Below are positions 8,501 through 18,100 of a stretch of DNA of 47,843 nt, piece by piece. The notes beneath the pieces were generated by a model. It worked only from the letters and a program-made list of their open reading frames with translations, was not told the DNA's origin and searched no databases. Position 1 is the first letter of the stretch, and every line of letters begins with the position of its first letter. Origin of the DNA: Crocinitomicaceae bacterium. GTDB lineage: Bacteria > Bacteroidota > Bacteroidia > Flavobacteriales_D > Crocinitomicaceae. The position numbers and the translations under genes are program-made. The DNA is taken from assembly GCA_022447665.1 (NCBI GenBank), contig JAKVAQ010000033.1, forward strand, positions 1-47,843, in the 5' to 3' direction.

Positions 8501-10401
8501 TAGAAACTTCTTTTTGCGATTTTACTGTACTCGATAGTATAATTATTGAAGAAGGGGATGTTATTTCGGAGATATCGATTTTAGGCGATTCTATAATTTG
8601 TCCTGATGAGATAACGTTACTTTCAGGTAATCCAGGGATGGCTGAATACTCGTGGGCCCCTTCAGGGTATAGCGGTATGGAATTCACTACTTCTGACTCC
8701 GGTTGGTATGTATTAACAGTAACTGATATTTATGGCTGCTATGGAGTATCCGATACCGTTTGGATATCTCATTATCCAGCTCCCGATAAACCTGTAATTA
8801 ATGATACGCTGCTCTGCTTAGGAGATGACGTAATGCTTGATGTTGTCTCCTCAGACAGCGCCTATTGGTATTCATTGGATGGAACACTATTGTCTGATCT
8901 TGACTATATAGAGTATTTCAATGTGATGGATGAGGAATTCGTTATCGTAAAATTAAAAGATTCCCTTTGTTTTAGTGAAGCTGATACCGTGTATATAGGA
9001 ATTCACGAAAGTTCAGAAATACCAACTATTTATTCTGATTCACTGATTTGTGAAGGTGATTTGGCTTTATTCTCATCTGATACTAGCTCTGCTTTTACAT
9101 ATGTATGGATTCTTCCCGATGGCAGTACAATAGAAGCCCCAACCCATTCCATGATCTCACCTGATTCCACAGATTCTGGTATATACGGTTTGTATACTTA
9201 CGATGTATTTTGTGTTTCAGACACGGTTTATTCAACCCTAGAAGTAATTCCATCCCCAACAGTTCATCTTTCCGCAACTGATACATTGATATGCCCTGGA
9301 GATGAAGTTTGGCTCATTTCCACTTCAACCGGCGATTCAATTGTGTGGAACGATTCTTCTACAAATGATTCTCTACTCATAGATACACCCGGAGAATTTA
9401 GCTATATGGCGAGCTCGGGCGAATGTTACAACAATTCTGATACAATCTTAATTGCCTTTAAACCTTTTATTGACCCCCTGGATGATATTGACAGCCTAAT
9501 CTGTGAGGGAGAAGACATATTAATTGAAATTCCAAGTACAGATGATATAACATGGTTAAATCTATCCGATGATACAACTCATTTAGGGTTAAGTTGGTTA
9601 ATAACCGATCTAGACACAAATTTTACAATGCTCTATTTTGCAAGTAATGACAGTATGTGTCCAAGCGTATCGGCGACAGCAAGCATAACCGTTATGTCTC
9701 CTGATGCTCCGGAAATACTATTTGAAGACTATCTCTGTGAAACAGACAGCGCAGAAATTTGCTCATATGTTGATCTAGGAACATACGACACGTATTATGA
9801 ATGGTATCTTGCTGATACGCTTTTCGGCGAAGATGAATGCATTATCTTTTCTGGCGATGGGGGTGAGACAGTTGAAATTAAGCTCGTCGTTAAATCAGAT
9901 TATTGTGAGACTGATACATCCTTCCATACTATAGAAATAATTGACAGTCCTTATTACTATTTGCCTGAAGATACTGTGATGTGTATAGGGGAAGAATTCA
10001 TTTTCGATTGGCCACTAGACTGGGAAGTAGATTTTATTGATTCAAGCCTTACCGACACCGTGTATGTATATACCATCTATGATGAATATGGCTGCAGTGC
10101 CAGCGATACATTACTTATAAATTTTATTGCGTGCACCACATTTGAACCAAATGTATTTACGCCAGATGGAGATGGAATTAACGATTATTTGACCTTTGAT
10201 GTCGATAAAGGCCAGTTAATTTCTCTCAAGATTATTAATCGATGGGGGAATGAGATTTATTCCGGACCATATATTGACTGGGATGGATATGATAGTGATC
10301 GAAATCCGTGCTCAGGAGGAACTTATTACTTCATACTTGGGTACGAAGACTTCGAATCAAATCCGGGAATTGTAGAAGGTGTATTTACCTTGATAAGATA
10401 A
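5548..10401 (+). CDS. Giant T9SS-secreted surface protein with type B (gliding-motility-associated) C-terminal domain
   Basis: A 1617-residue protein with signal peptide MKLFFSILLLCFSAMSLAQ. Residues about 20-460 are SBBP-type beta-propeller repeats (units with DxxGNVIWAKRAGG, DNADNIYVTGYF). From about 505 to 1525 there are many Cys-containing Ig/PKD-like units of about 80 residues, several opening with a C-x-GD motif (LCPGDTITI, ICPGDSLLL, LICEGD). The last 90 residues (from about 1531) are a classic type B sorting domain: FEPNVFTPDGDGINDYL, LKIINRWGNEIYSG, WDGYDSDRNPCSGGTYYFIL. It should be exported by the T9SS and held on or released from the cell surface, perhaps as an adhesin. It is strongly acidic. 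No PorP/SprF-like gene, the usual partner of type B cargo, is adjacent. It ends one base from the convergent repeat-protein gene. Confidence 0.93.
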   Translation: MKLFFSILLLCFSAMSLAQTYWTESYGSPTNEEVLDVVQTSDDHSIVVGYFSGSLTLGATDLFSEGNSDILIAKLDATGNVIWAKRAGGLEADRAYAVAIDNADNIYVTGYFFESADFDGMPASGIDRTAFITKMNSDGDFLWVNTAGGEFGDTGYGVDVDDFGNVYFGGQFKGDGVFGSDLISSTFNPYSGEPSHDLFFSKLSASSGNFIWTRTGVATKDDRLLGIDTDEEGNIYIVGEFSDSITFDFTYNNTAENIGLMTKFDPAGTQIWFNAFKATQSILYDVEWKDDNLYVTGDYRGNLFVEHSGGTSSFAGVGDYSIFATQLDENGGLTWLSSKYSENEVTSKQIAVDNENDVFITGLFKCNFTELKEEYGNSSFISAGYRDIFIIEFNGTGEYQLGRQYGSERDDYCSGIVINAANQVVISGAHGGNYNTPAGPLFVGDFEEMSGIPSMNCGDPYYGHFSRHNSQGGKDIFLSAPFDPTRLPYDFYVQSGPCTSDTTNPCIMDCSDTIAICEPDSILVLPHHTIFGPVYDYEWSTGSTERSIFVNATGDFYVNYHRSDECEFYTDTVHVIYELPEPPLISDAWGYNDYNLYTNIIDTCDADTICVYGHPGDTTTVYLEWDFPMLDDSTICVSSTNRYFLSAYNEYGCYATNYIDIVMDTFALHDTLDPHILFADPMLEATDTIVMCEDEIMSVFLIDSSFLHPYGFMPNKYVFWYLDGVLEDSIRYFPMEFDDLELTDLSDGWHEINAILFNECADSVEYPLSRMFYVQNVNPVVNLSGPDPYLCPGDTITIEADHFGTDILWDYGCLDDFLDSAHYLVGPDSIWVYAQVDTIVGGKTCTGKGGYNINPYKIPNVYMDPEDGIICPGDSLLLTTPVGIEWEWIGPYGDVLGTDNTQYVNLPGFYHSIVTVEPGCVLTSHFVEAKEYSLPSLIIDEPVLCVDGIATVEVIAPPIATIEWLPPLSGSESVMHIDSAGTYYVETSFCDFTVLDSIIIEEGDVISEISILGDSIICPDEITLLSGNPGMAEYSWAPSGYSGMEFTTSDSGWYVLTVTDIYGCYGVSDTVWISHYPAPDKPVINDTLLCLGDDVMLDVVSSDSAYWYSLDGTLLSDLDYIEYFNVMDEEFVIVKLKDSLCFSEADTVYIGIHESSEIPTIYSDSLICEGDLALFSSDTSSAFTYVWILPDGSTIEAPTHSMISPDSTDSGIYGLYTYDVFCVSDTVYSTLEVIPSPTVHLSATDTLICPGDEVWLISTSTGDSIVWNDSSTNDSLLIDTPGEFSYMASSGECYNNSDTILIAFKPFIDPLDDIDSLICEGEDILIEIPSTDDITWLNLSDDTTHLGLSWLITDLDTNFTMLYFASNDSMCPSVSATASITVMSPDAPEILFEDYLCETDSAEICSYVDLGTYDTYYEWYLADTLFGEDECIIFSGDGGETVEIKLVVKSDYCETDTSFHTIEIIDSPYYYLPEDTVMCIGEEFIFDWPLDWEVDFIDSSLTDTVYVYTIYDEYGCSASDTLLINFIACTTFEPNVFTPDGDGINDYLTFDVDKGQLISLKIINRWGNEIYSGPYIDWDGYDSDRNPCSGGTYYFILGYEDFESNPGIVEGVFTLIR

Positions 10402-10402
10402 G

Positions 10403-12103
10403 TTAAGGAGCAAACGTTTTAGGTTTCCCATTTGGTCCTATTTCCACGCCTTCTTCGAATGTTTTTTCAGAAATAACCTTGCCTTTTTTGTTGTACACGA
10501 ACATTTTCCCGTGTTTAAGACCGTCTTTGTAATCGATTTCCGTTGTAACACGGTGCGGGCGCCATTGGTACATAATCATTTTACCGTGCAGTTTCCCATC
10601 TTTATAATGGATAACACGATTAGCCTTGGCTCCTCCAGGAAAATAATAAATCCATTCCCCTTCTTCTTTTCCATTTTTATAGTCGCCTTCATGGGTAAGC
10701 TTGCCATCCTTGTCGGAAAACCACATCCAATGACCATGCATTACACTTTGTTTGGTCACTCTTTTACCAAAAGGACCGTATTTCACGCTCTTCTTGTAAT
10801 TAACCACTTTCCAGCTTCCAATTTCCAACGGACGACCTTTTTCATTGTAGCGAATCCACTCACCTGTTTTTAGATCATCGTCATATTCTCCTTCTAACAG
10901 AGGTCTTCCATTTTTGTAAAACGACTTCCATTCTCCATGTAGTTTCCCTTCTGAAAAGTTGGCCTGATTCTTAATTTTACCATTATCATAAAACTGCTCC
11001 CAGTAACCATCTTCTTCTCCGTTAACAAAATTTCCTTTTTTAAGAAGCTTTCCATTTTCAAACCAGGTCATCCATTCCCCATCCTCAACATCATTCTTAT
11101 AAGACCCCGATTTCCATTTTTGACCACCAGGATAGAAGAACTCCCAATCACCATGTCTCAAATCTTGCTTGAAATAACCCTTGCTCGATACTTTTGTCGT
11201 GTCCTTACTTGACCAATAAGTCCATAACCCGTCTTGTTTACCTTCAATAAAGCTACCTTCCATATCTTTATTGCCGAACTTTGTATACCAAACCCAGTCG
11301 CCACTTTTACGACCATCGGCAAACTGTCCTTTAACATTCACTTTACCATTATCATAGAATTTAATATAATCTCCTTCTAACCTATCATTAACGTATGTTA
11401 CTTTACGGTCAACTCCCCCAAGATAATAGTAAAAAGTCCACTCGCCCACTTTTTTATCCTCTTCATATTTACCAATAACATAAGGTCGTCCACGCACAGT
11501 ATATTCCTCAAAATCACCATGCTTTAATCCATCCTTGTAGGTAAAAAACTCTTGTAAATATCCCGTGCTTTCGTAATAGATGAACGTACGACCATTTCCT
11601 TCTTTTAGCGTCTGAGTACTGTCCAATTTCCAAAAACTCATAACGTAGTTGGTAGAGTCTACTATCTCCTCTTCCATTTTATGATATCCGTTGCGGTAGT
11701 AATGCGTCCATAAACCTATTGGTTGATCATCATTATATGTACCTTCAACCTTTAACTTACCATTGTCATACCACTCCATATAAAGGCTGTCCATTTTATC
11801 ATGGTTAAAGAAACCCTTAACTTTTTTCCGTCCATTTTCATGATATAAGGTCACTGGCCCATGAAGTTCTCCTTTAATGTACATTCGTTCTTCTTCCAAA
11901 ATTCCCGCACGACTGTAATATTTCCATTTACCATGTTTCATGGTTGTGACACCTTGGAAATCATCAACATAATAACCACCCTCACTTTGGATAACAGTGT
12001 TATTATAATCCCAAAAGTTGCGCACCATTTTTGGCCGTTTTACTTTTTGCGAAAATCCAGCAACAGAAATAAATATAAATAGTAAACAAAAGAGACGTTT
12101 CAT
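10403..12103 (-). CDS. Exported YwqK/MORN-variant repeat protein
   Basis: A 566-residue protein with signal peptide MKRLFCLLFIFISVAGFSQ. After it, nearly the whole length is about 19 repeats of 22-25 residues of the form HGxWxxYYxNGKxxxxGxYxDGK, the MORN-variant (YwqK family) repeat. Two loops break the pattern (about 165-185 and 440-460). Such proteins are common in Bacteroidota and are often labelled YwqK antitoxins only by similarity; no toxin is present and the signal peptide argues for a periplasmic or surface role, probably as a beta-rich binding scaffold. Its stop is one base from the stop of the 1617-residue protein on the other strand. Confidence 0.88.
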   Translation of the reverse strand: MKRLFCLLFIFISVAGFSQKVKRPKMVRNFWDYNNTVIQSEGGYYVDDFQGVTTMKHGKWKYYSRAGILEEERMYIKGELHGPVTLYHENGRKKVKGFFNHDKMDSLYMEWYDNGKLKVEGTYNDDQPIGLWTHYYRNGYHKMEEEIVDSTNYVMSFWKLDSTQTLKEGNGRTFIYYESTGYLQEFFTYKDGLKHGDFEEYTVRGRPYVIGKYEEDKKVGEWTFYYYLGGVDRKVTYVNDRLEGDYIKFYDNGKVNVKGQFADGRKSGDWVWYTKFGNKDMEGSFIEGKQDGLWTYWSSKDTTKVSSKGYFKQDLRHGDWEFFYPGGQKWKSGSYKNDVEDGEWMTWFENGKLLKKGNFVNGEEDGYWEQFYDNGKIKNQANFSEGKLHGEWKSFYKNGRPLLEGEYDDDLKTGEWIRYNEKGRPLEIGSWKVVNYKKSVKYGPFGKRVTKQSVMHGHWMWFSDKDGKLTHEGDYKNGKEEGEWIYYFPGGAKANRVIHYKDGKLHGKMIMYQWRPHRVTTEIDYKDGLKHGKMFVYNKKGKVISEKTFEEGVEIGPNGKPKTFAP

Positions 12104-12155
12104 TCTAAGAATGTGTAGTTTTCAATATAAGCCCTAAGCAAGCAAAAGTTACAGA

Positions 12156-12815
12156 CTATCTTACCAACATTACAATTCCGTTAATCACAAACAGAATTCC
12201 GAAGAATGATAAAATAATTCCCAGCACCAAATTTACCACCTGCATCCAGGTAGGTGTAAGTATCTCTTGTAGTTTTTTTGCACCAAAAATTTTTAATACG
12301 TCTATTCCAAAGAAGGTCAGAAATACAAGAGAGAGGTGAATAAGAAGTGTTTGATTCGTAGTTAATCCAAGCGCTGGATTCGCAGCTGGAAGAACTGAAA
12401 TAAGTGTTAACCAATAGAATAGGACACCAGGATTCAAAGCGTTAATGGCAAAACCTTTGACAAACATCATAATGTAGGTGCTCGCCGTTAATTCACCGGG
12501 TTTAATTTTTTGCCTAGGAGTAATTTTCTTTTTAGCCTTAAGAATATTGACTATCCCAAGAAAGATAAAAAAGCCACCGCCCGCAATTTTTAGTATGTGT
12601 TTGTTATCACTTTCAAGGAGATCATGAACTAAATTGGCGAAAAAGAAAGCCAATGTAACGTAAATAAGATCACAGATAAATACTCCTAAATCAAGGAATA
12701 AAGCAGATTTTACACCCTTCGTAATACTCGTTTCTATGAGCACGAAAAAGGCCGGACCTACCATTATACTAAGTAAAAGTCCGTATCCTATGCCGGTAAA
12801 AATTAACTCTATCAC
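12156..12815 (-). CDS. LysE/RhtB family transporter
   Basis: A 219-residue integral membrane protein with six hydrophobic segments. The N-terminal IGYGLLLSIMVGPAFFVLIETSITKG block matches the G-P-x-F/N motif of LysE/RhtB exporters, and GFAINALNPGVLFYWL in the middle is the second conserved block. The family exports amino acids or related small molecules across the inner membrane, driven by the proton gradient; the substrate is not predictable. It lies 19 bp downstream of the exonuclease III gene on the same strand, so they are probably co-transcribed. Confidence 0.9.
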   Translation of the reverse strand: MIELIFTGIGYGLLLSIMVGPAFFVLIETSITKGVKSALFLDLGVFICDLIYVTLAFFFANLVHDLLESDNKHILKIAGGGFFIFLGIVNILKAKKKITPRQKIKPGELTASTYIMMFVKGFAINALNPGVLFYWLTLISVLPAANPALGLTTNQTLLIHLSLVFLTFFGIDVLKIFGAKKLQEILTPTWMQVVNLVLGIILSFFGILFVINGIVMLVR

Positions 12816-12834
12816 TACTTTATTCTACGTATTC

Positions 12835-13614
12835 TTAATTCTTTAGGTTCACGTCCAATTCAACTAAAATCGGACAATGATCTGAATGCACCGCTTCGCT
12901 CAAAATTACTGAACGTTCAAGTTTTGGCAATAAATCTTCCGTAATTAAACCATAATCCAATCGCCATCCTAAATTCTTTGCTCTTGAATTAAATCGATAA
13001 CTCCACCAAGTATAGTTTCCTGGTTCTTTGTTTAGATGACGGAAAGAATCAATCATTCCAGTTTCCAAGAATTGTGAAAACCATTCTCTCTCTTCAGGCA
13101 AAAATCCACTTGAGTTTTTATTTGAAATGGGGTTGTGTATATCTATAGCTTCGTGACAAATATTTATGTCACCCATAACCATTAAGTTGGGTATTTCCTT
13201 TCTTAACTCTACGATGTAATCCGTAAAATCTTTGAGAAAATCCATTTTATAATTATGACGTTCTTCACCACTTCCCCCGTTAGGAAAGTAACAACTAAAA
13301 ACAGAAATATCCTTGAAGTTAATGCGAAGAACTCTTCCTTCACTATCATATTTTTCGTTCTCCATTCCGAACGACATTGATTCTGGCTCTTCTTTTGAGA
13401 AAATAGCTACTCCACTATACCCCTTCTTTTGAGCCGAATGGAAATAATAATGATACCCCAGTGATTTCAGTTCTTCTGGATCTAATTGGTCTTCATTAGC
13501 TTTTGTTTCCTGAATACAAACAACGTCTGGATTCACCTTTTTCAACCATCCAAAAAGGTCTTTTTTTAAAGCTGCACGAATGCCATTAACGTTGTAGGAT
13601 AAAAAACTTGCCAT
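12835..13614 (-). CDS. xth: Exodeoxyribonuclease III (AP endonuclease family)
   Basis: A 259-residue protein of typical length for ExoIII/APE1. It shows SYNVNGIRAALKKDLFGWL (residues 6-24, metal/active-site Asn), the catalytic Glu in DVVCIQETKA, KGYSGVAIFSK, GDINICHEAIDI and the C-terminal SDHCPILVEL holding the catalytic Asp-His. It nicks DNA at abasic sites and trims 3' ends in base excision repair. It faces radA, another DNA-repair gene, across a 72-bp divergent gap, and is probably in an operon with the LysE gene. Confidence 0.95.
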   Translation of the reverse strand: MASFLSYNVNGIRAALKKDLFGWLKKVNPDVVCIQETKANEDQLDPEELKSLGYHYYFHSAQKKGYSGVAIFSKEEPESMSFGMENEKYDSEGRVLRINFKDISVFSCYFPNGGSGEERHNYKMDFLKDFTDYIVELRKEIPNLMVMGDINICHEAIDIHNPISNKNSSGFLPEEREWFSQFLETGMIDSFRHLNKEPGNYTWWSYRFNSRAKNLGWRLDYGLITEDLLPKLERSVILSEAVHSDHCPILVELDVNLKN

Positions 13615-13640
13615 TTTTATTTTTTAAAGTTAATCATTCC

Positions 13641-13648
13641 TAAATTTG
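13641..13648 (+). promoter_or_regulatory. Candidate -7 promoter box for radA
   Basis: TAAATTTG is a perfect TAnnTTTG match, 38 bp before the radA ATG, in the divergent gap with xth. The upstream region is T-rich and no TTG stands out as the -33 element. Confidence 0.4.
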
Positions 13649-13686
13649 AGAATATGATAACTATCATGTTTTCCTAAACAAATTTC

Positions 13687-15054
13687 ATGGCTAAAGTCAA
13701 AACAACTTTTTTTTGTCAAAATTGCGGAGCCCAATCCACAAAATGGGTAGGGAAATGTCCTTCTTGTGGCGAGTGGAACACCATGGTAGAAGAGGTGATT
13801 AGTAAAAGTAAATCGGACAAAGCTCCCTTTTCAAAAAACACCTCCAATAGAGTTTCCAAACCTCAACGAATTACAGATGTTGAGCAAAAGGAGCTTCAAC
13901 GTATTTCACTCAAAGATCAAGAACTAAATCGTGTTTTTGGAGGAGGCCTAGTTCCTGGTTCAATTGTGCTTTTTGGCGGAGAGCCTGGAATTGGGAAATC
14001 GACGCTTGTTCTGCAAGTTGCACTTCAAGAACAAGACAAAACTGTACTTTACGTATCAGGAGAAGAAAGTGAAGAGCAAATTAGTATGCGCGCCGATCGC
14101 TTAGGACTAAAAAACGAGAACTGCTTTGTATTGACCGAAACCTCATTGACAAATATTTTTTCGCAGATCGAAGCAGTGCAGCCTAACTTTTTAGTTGTAG
14201 ATAGTATACAAACCATGCACTCTGATTACCTGGAATCTTCACCAGGAAGCATTTCTCAAATAAAAGAATGTACAGCACAATTTCTGAAATTTGCAAAACA
14301 AACTGGCATCCCTGTTATTCTAATTGGACATATTACCAAAGAAGGTTCATTGGCTGGACCAAAAGTCCTTGAGCACATGGTAGATACTGTACTTCTTTTT
14401 GAAGGCGACCGAAACCACACTTACAGGTTAATTCGATCTATCAAAAATAGATTTGGTTCTACTAATGAACTTGGTATTTATGAGATGCAAGGAAAGGGTC
14501 TTAGAGAAATTGATAACCCAAGTGAAATTCTCATATCTGAAAATCAAGAAAATCTGAGTGGTATAGCCATAGGTGCTATGCTCGAAGGAATTCGCCCGTT
14601 ATTGGTCGAAACGCAAGCTTTAGTGAGCACTGCAGCCTATGGAACCCCTCAAAGATCTGCCACTGGCTTTGATTTAAGAAGGCTAAATATGCTCTTAGCT
14701 GTACTTGAAAAAAGATGTGGCTTTAGATTAGGCGCCAAAGACGTGTTTATCAATATTGCTGGTGGTGTAAAAGTTTCAGACCCTGCAATAGATTTAGCAC
14801 TTGTTACAGCAATCATGTCTTCAAATGCAAATATCCCTGTAACCGGTAAAATTGCATTTGCGGGAGAGTTGAGTTTATCTGGAGAAGTAAGACCTGTAAA
14901 TAGAATTGATCAGCGAATATCAGAAGCTGAAAAATTAGGATTTAATAAAATACTCATATCCAAAGCCTGTAAAGAAATTAATCAAAGGGATTACCAAATT
15001 GAGGTAGTAAAAGTGGCCAAAATCGAAGACAGTATACGAGCTGTTTTTGGGTAG
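13687..15054 (+). CDS. radA: DNA repair protein RadA/Sms
   Basis: A 455-residue protein of standard length. Domains in order: a C4 zinc finger (CQNCGAQSTKWVGKCPSCGEW, about 10-30); a RecA-like ATPase with Walker A GGEPGIGKST (about 98-107) and the RadA-specific KNRFGSTNELGIYEM motif; and a C-terminal Lon-protease-like domain (GAKDVFINIAGGVKVSDPAIDLA). RadA is a hexameric helicase-like protein that drives branch migration during homologous recombination. It starts at ATG 13687 and is divergent from xth. Confidence 0.97.
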   Translation: MAKVKTTFFCQNCGAQSTKWVGKCPSCGEWNTMVEEVISKSKSDKAPFSKNTSNRVSKPQRITDVEQKELQRISLKDQELNRVFGGGLVPGSIVLFGGEPGIGKSTLVLQVALQEQDKTVLYVSGEESEEQISMRADRLGLKNENCFVLTETSLTNIFSQIEAVQPNFLVVDSIQTMHSDYLESSPGSISQIKECTAQFLKFAKQTGIPVILIGHITKEGSLAGPKVLEHMVDTVLLFEGDRNHTYRLIRSIKNRFGSTNELGIYEMQGKGLREIDNPSEILISENQENLSGIAIGAMLEGIRPLLVETQALVSTAAYGTPQRSATGFDLRRLNMLLAVLEKRCGFRLGAKDVFINIAGGVKVSDPAIDLALVTAIMSSNANIPVTGKIAFAGELSLSGEVRPVNRIDQRISEAEKLGFNKILISKACKEINQRDYQIEVVKVAKIEDSIRAVFG

Positions 15055-15085
15055 TTCATAAAATTAATTGTCCATTTAATAAGAG

Positions 15086-15095
15086 TTAACGTTAA
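15086..15095. repeat. 10-bp perfect palindrome between radA and the SprB-repeat gene
   Basis: TTAACGTTAA lies in the 86-bp gap after radA. It is too short and lacks a loop for a terminator; it could be a protein site, or chance in AT-rich DNA. Confidence 0.2.
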
Positions 15096-15140
15096 AATCG
15101 AGAGAGATTTAGTAAATTCATTCTCTAATTTTATTTGAGA

Positions 15141-18100
15141 ATGAGAAAAGTACTACTTGCTGCTGTATTTTTATTGAGTACAGTGTTTTCTTTTGCACAG
15201 GAATGGCGTGATGTTGGATCTTATGGACTTTTTCCATCTGCCGAAACTCCTGGAATCACCGTTACGGCTAATGGTAAAGTATATATTGCTTTTAAGGATA
15301 TGTCGAGCGGGGTTGCCGCCTATGAATGGAACGGAGAAGAATGGATTGATATGGGATCTATTTTTCCTACAGTTGTAGAAGATGTTAGAATTACATCTGC
15401 AGATAATGAAGTTTACGTTGGACTGTACGATGTTGACGGAGGTGAATACAGGGTTTTTCATCGAGATGGAACAGGATGGACACAAATTGGTGACCTTACG
15501 CCGATGAATTACACTGCCGGCAAAATTGATCTTACAGCCGTAGATGGTGGATTACATAGTTTAAAAGTATTCTTCAGAGATGAAGTAACTGGAGATGCAA
15601 TGATATGGGAGTTTTCTGGAAGTACTTGGACACCATATGGCGCGACAGATTTCCTTGCCTATTCTGCTCCGGCGGATCTAGGACAGATGTTAATCAACGA
15701 TAATGAAGGAGATGTTTTTGTTTGTACATCAGAGGATGCAATGGGTTCGGCGCCATTAACATTTTATCACTTTAATGCTGGTTTTTGGACAAATTACACT
15801 TATGAAACAGCTCCGGAAATCGTATATTCTACTATTGCCTACAGTGTTGATTCTTACAATGGATTTAACCCCTATTTAGCTGTAGTTAGTCAAGATTATC
15901 CAGACTCTATTCAGTTGTTTCATCCTGTTTTAGGCACAGGTGATATCGTTAGATTTTCAAGTTTCTATAATGGAACAGAGATGGAACCAGGTAAACTTGG
16001 AATCAATGTGAACAAAGCTGATGAAGTAGTGGCAGTTTTTACTCAAATTGGCGGGGAAGGAAGAGCAGCTAAATACTCAGGAGGATCTTGGTCAGATCTA
16101 GGCGATCCATTTCCTGAAGGAGAGCTTGGAGAATATAAACTAGCGGACAACCCAAATAGTACTAAGACTTATGTGATTTATAGAGGTTCTTCTGGTGAAG
16201 TTGGTGTGAAGGCATATAATTACCAACCAAGTTTAGATGGCACTCCAACAACAAATGAATTATGCTTAGGAGCCGGAACCGGAACTATTATTCCTTTAAT
16301 TTCTATTAACGATTCAGATAAGGATAGTGTATACCTTCGCTTTAAATCATCTGATGACGGTGTAATTCCAGACGCAAATGTTTTTAGCTCTCCTATTTCA
16401 GGATACGATTTCACCTCTGAAAATCAGACTTTCGGAATTACAGCAACTCCAATAGGGGCAGGATCAACTGATATAACTGTTATGGCGATTGATGGTCAAG
16501 ATACACTGAGCTCAGTGTACACCATTACAGTTAATGCAACACCACTTTTTACGCCTACAGGCACCGACCCTTTTACGTGTTTAGGATCAGATGGTCAAAT
16601 ATTAGTTGACGATCTTGATGCATTGGTAGATTATTCCATTGATTATGATCTAGATGGTTCACCAGCAACCACATTGTCCATTACAACTGATGGCAGCGGC
16701 GATTATATAATTTCAAGTTTATCTGCAGGTAATTATGACAACTGGTCAATTACCAAAACATCTACCGGTTGTACTGGAACAAATCCGACAATGGTTACCT
16801 TGAGCGATCCTTCCTCACCTGCTTATTCTGTTTCCGGAACAGATCCAACAACATGTGCTGGAACCGATGGAGAAGTAAATATTACAGGGCTTTTGCCTTC
16901 TACTACCTATGATATTGATTATGATAAGGATGGCACACCGGTAACTACATTAACTGGATCAACAACCGATGCTTCTGGAGAATATACGATTACCGGACTT
17001 AATGCAGCTAATTATGATAACTGGTCAATAACTGAAACTGCTACAGCTTGTACTGGTTTTAACCCTACAAACGTTACGTTAACCGAACCTTCATCTCCTA
17101 CACTTGGACACAGTACTGGATTAACATCAGACCCAACAACATGTGGTGGAACGGAAGGTCAAATTTGTTTAATTGGAATGTCTGTTTTCACGACATACGA
17201 TGTGACTTTTGATAAAGATGGAATTGGAGATACTTTCTCAGGAACCACTGATGGAAATGGATTCTTATTTATGACTGGACTTAGTGCTGGAACTTATAAT
17301 AACTTCGAAGTAACCCATACGATAACTTTGTGCAGTGATACTTACACGACGGATGTAGTTCTATCTGATCCTGCCAGCCCTACTTTCACAGGAGGCGGTA
17401 GCACTGATCCTTCTACTTGTGGACTTGCAGATGGAACAATTACAGTGACAGGACTCTCTGCTTTGTACACATACAGCGTATCTTATGATATAGCCGGTAC
17501 TGGAACAGTATCGGCAGGCTCAATAGCTGCAGATGGAACCGGTAATTTGATTATAACTGGTCTTGGTGCTGGTACTTATGATTCTGTTGCTGTTACGGAT
17601 CCTGCTACAACATGTGTTGGATATGAAGCGGCAGTTACAACCTTCACGTTAACAGATCCTTCTGCGCCAACTTTCGGTGTAACCGTTACTAGTCCAACCG
17701 TTTGCGGCGCTTCTGATGGTACTATCACTATTACAGGATTAACCCCAAGTACAACTTATACTTCTATTGCTTTTGATTTAGGTGGAATTCCATACTCCTT
17801 CACATCAGCAATGACGGATCCTGCTGGAGACTTTGATGCTGGAACTTTCCCGGCAGGAACTTTAACTGGAATAACTGTTGAGGATGCAGTCGGGTGTACA
17901 GGGACTGATGCAGGTCCTTACGATTTAATTGATCCTGCAGGTCCTAGTGTAAATGCTGGATTAGATATTACTATATGTGAAGATGTGCCTTTAGTTTTGA
18001 CTGCAGATAACCCAGATGATGCTGTTATTTCTTGGGATAACGGAGTAGAAGATGGAGTAGAACTCATGCTTTCTACAGGAACATACATGATCACCGCAAC

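Noticed and set aside
10403-12103. YwqK similarity read as a toxin-antitoxin system
   Set aside because: No toxin gene is adjacent and the protein carries a signal peptide.
12181-12414. A second frame on the minus strand within the LysE gene
   Set aside because: The LysE frame has full family motifs and membrane helices; the other frame is unordered in composition.
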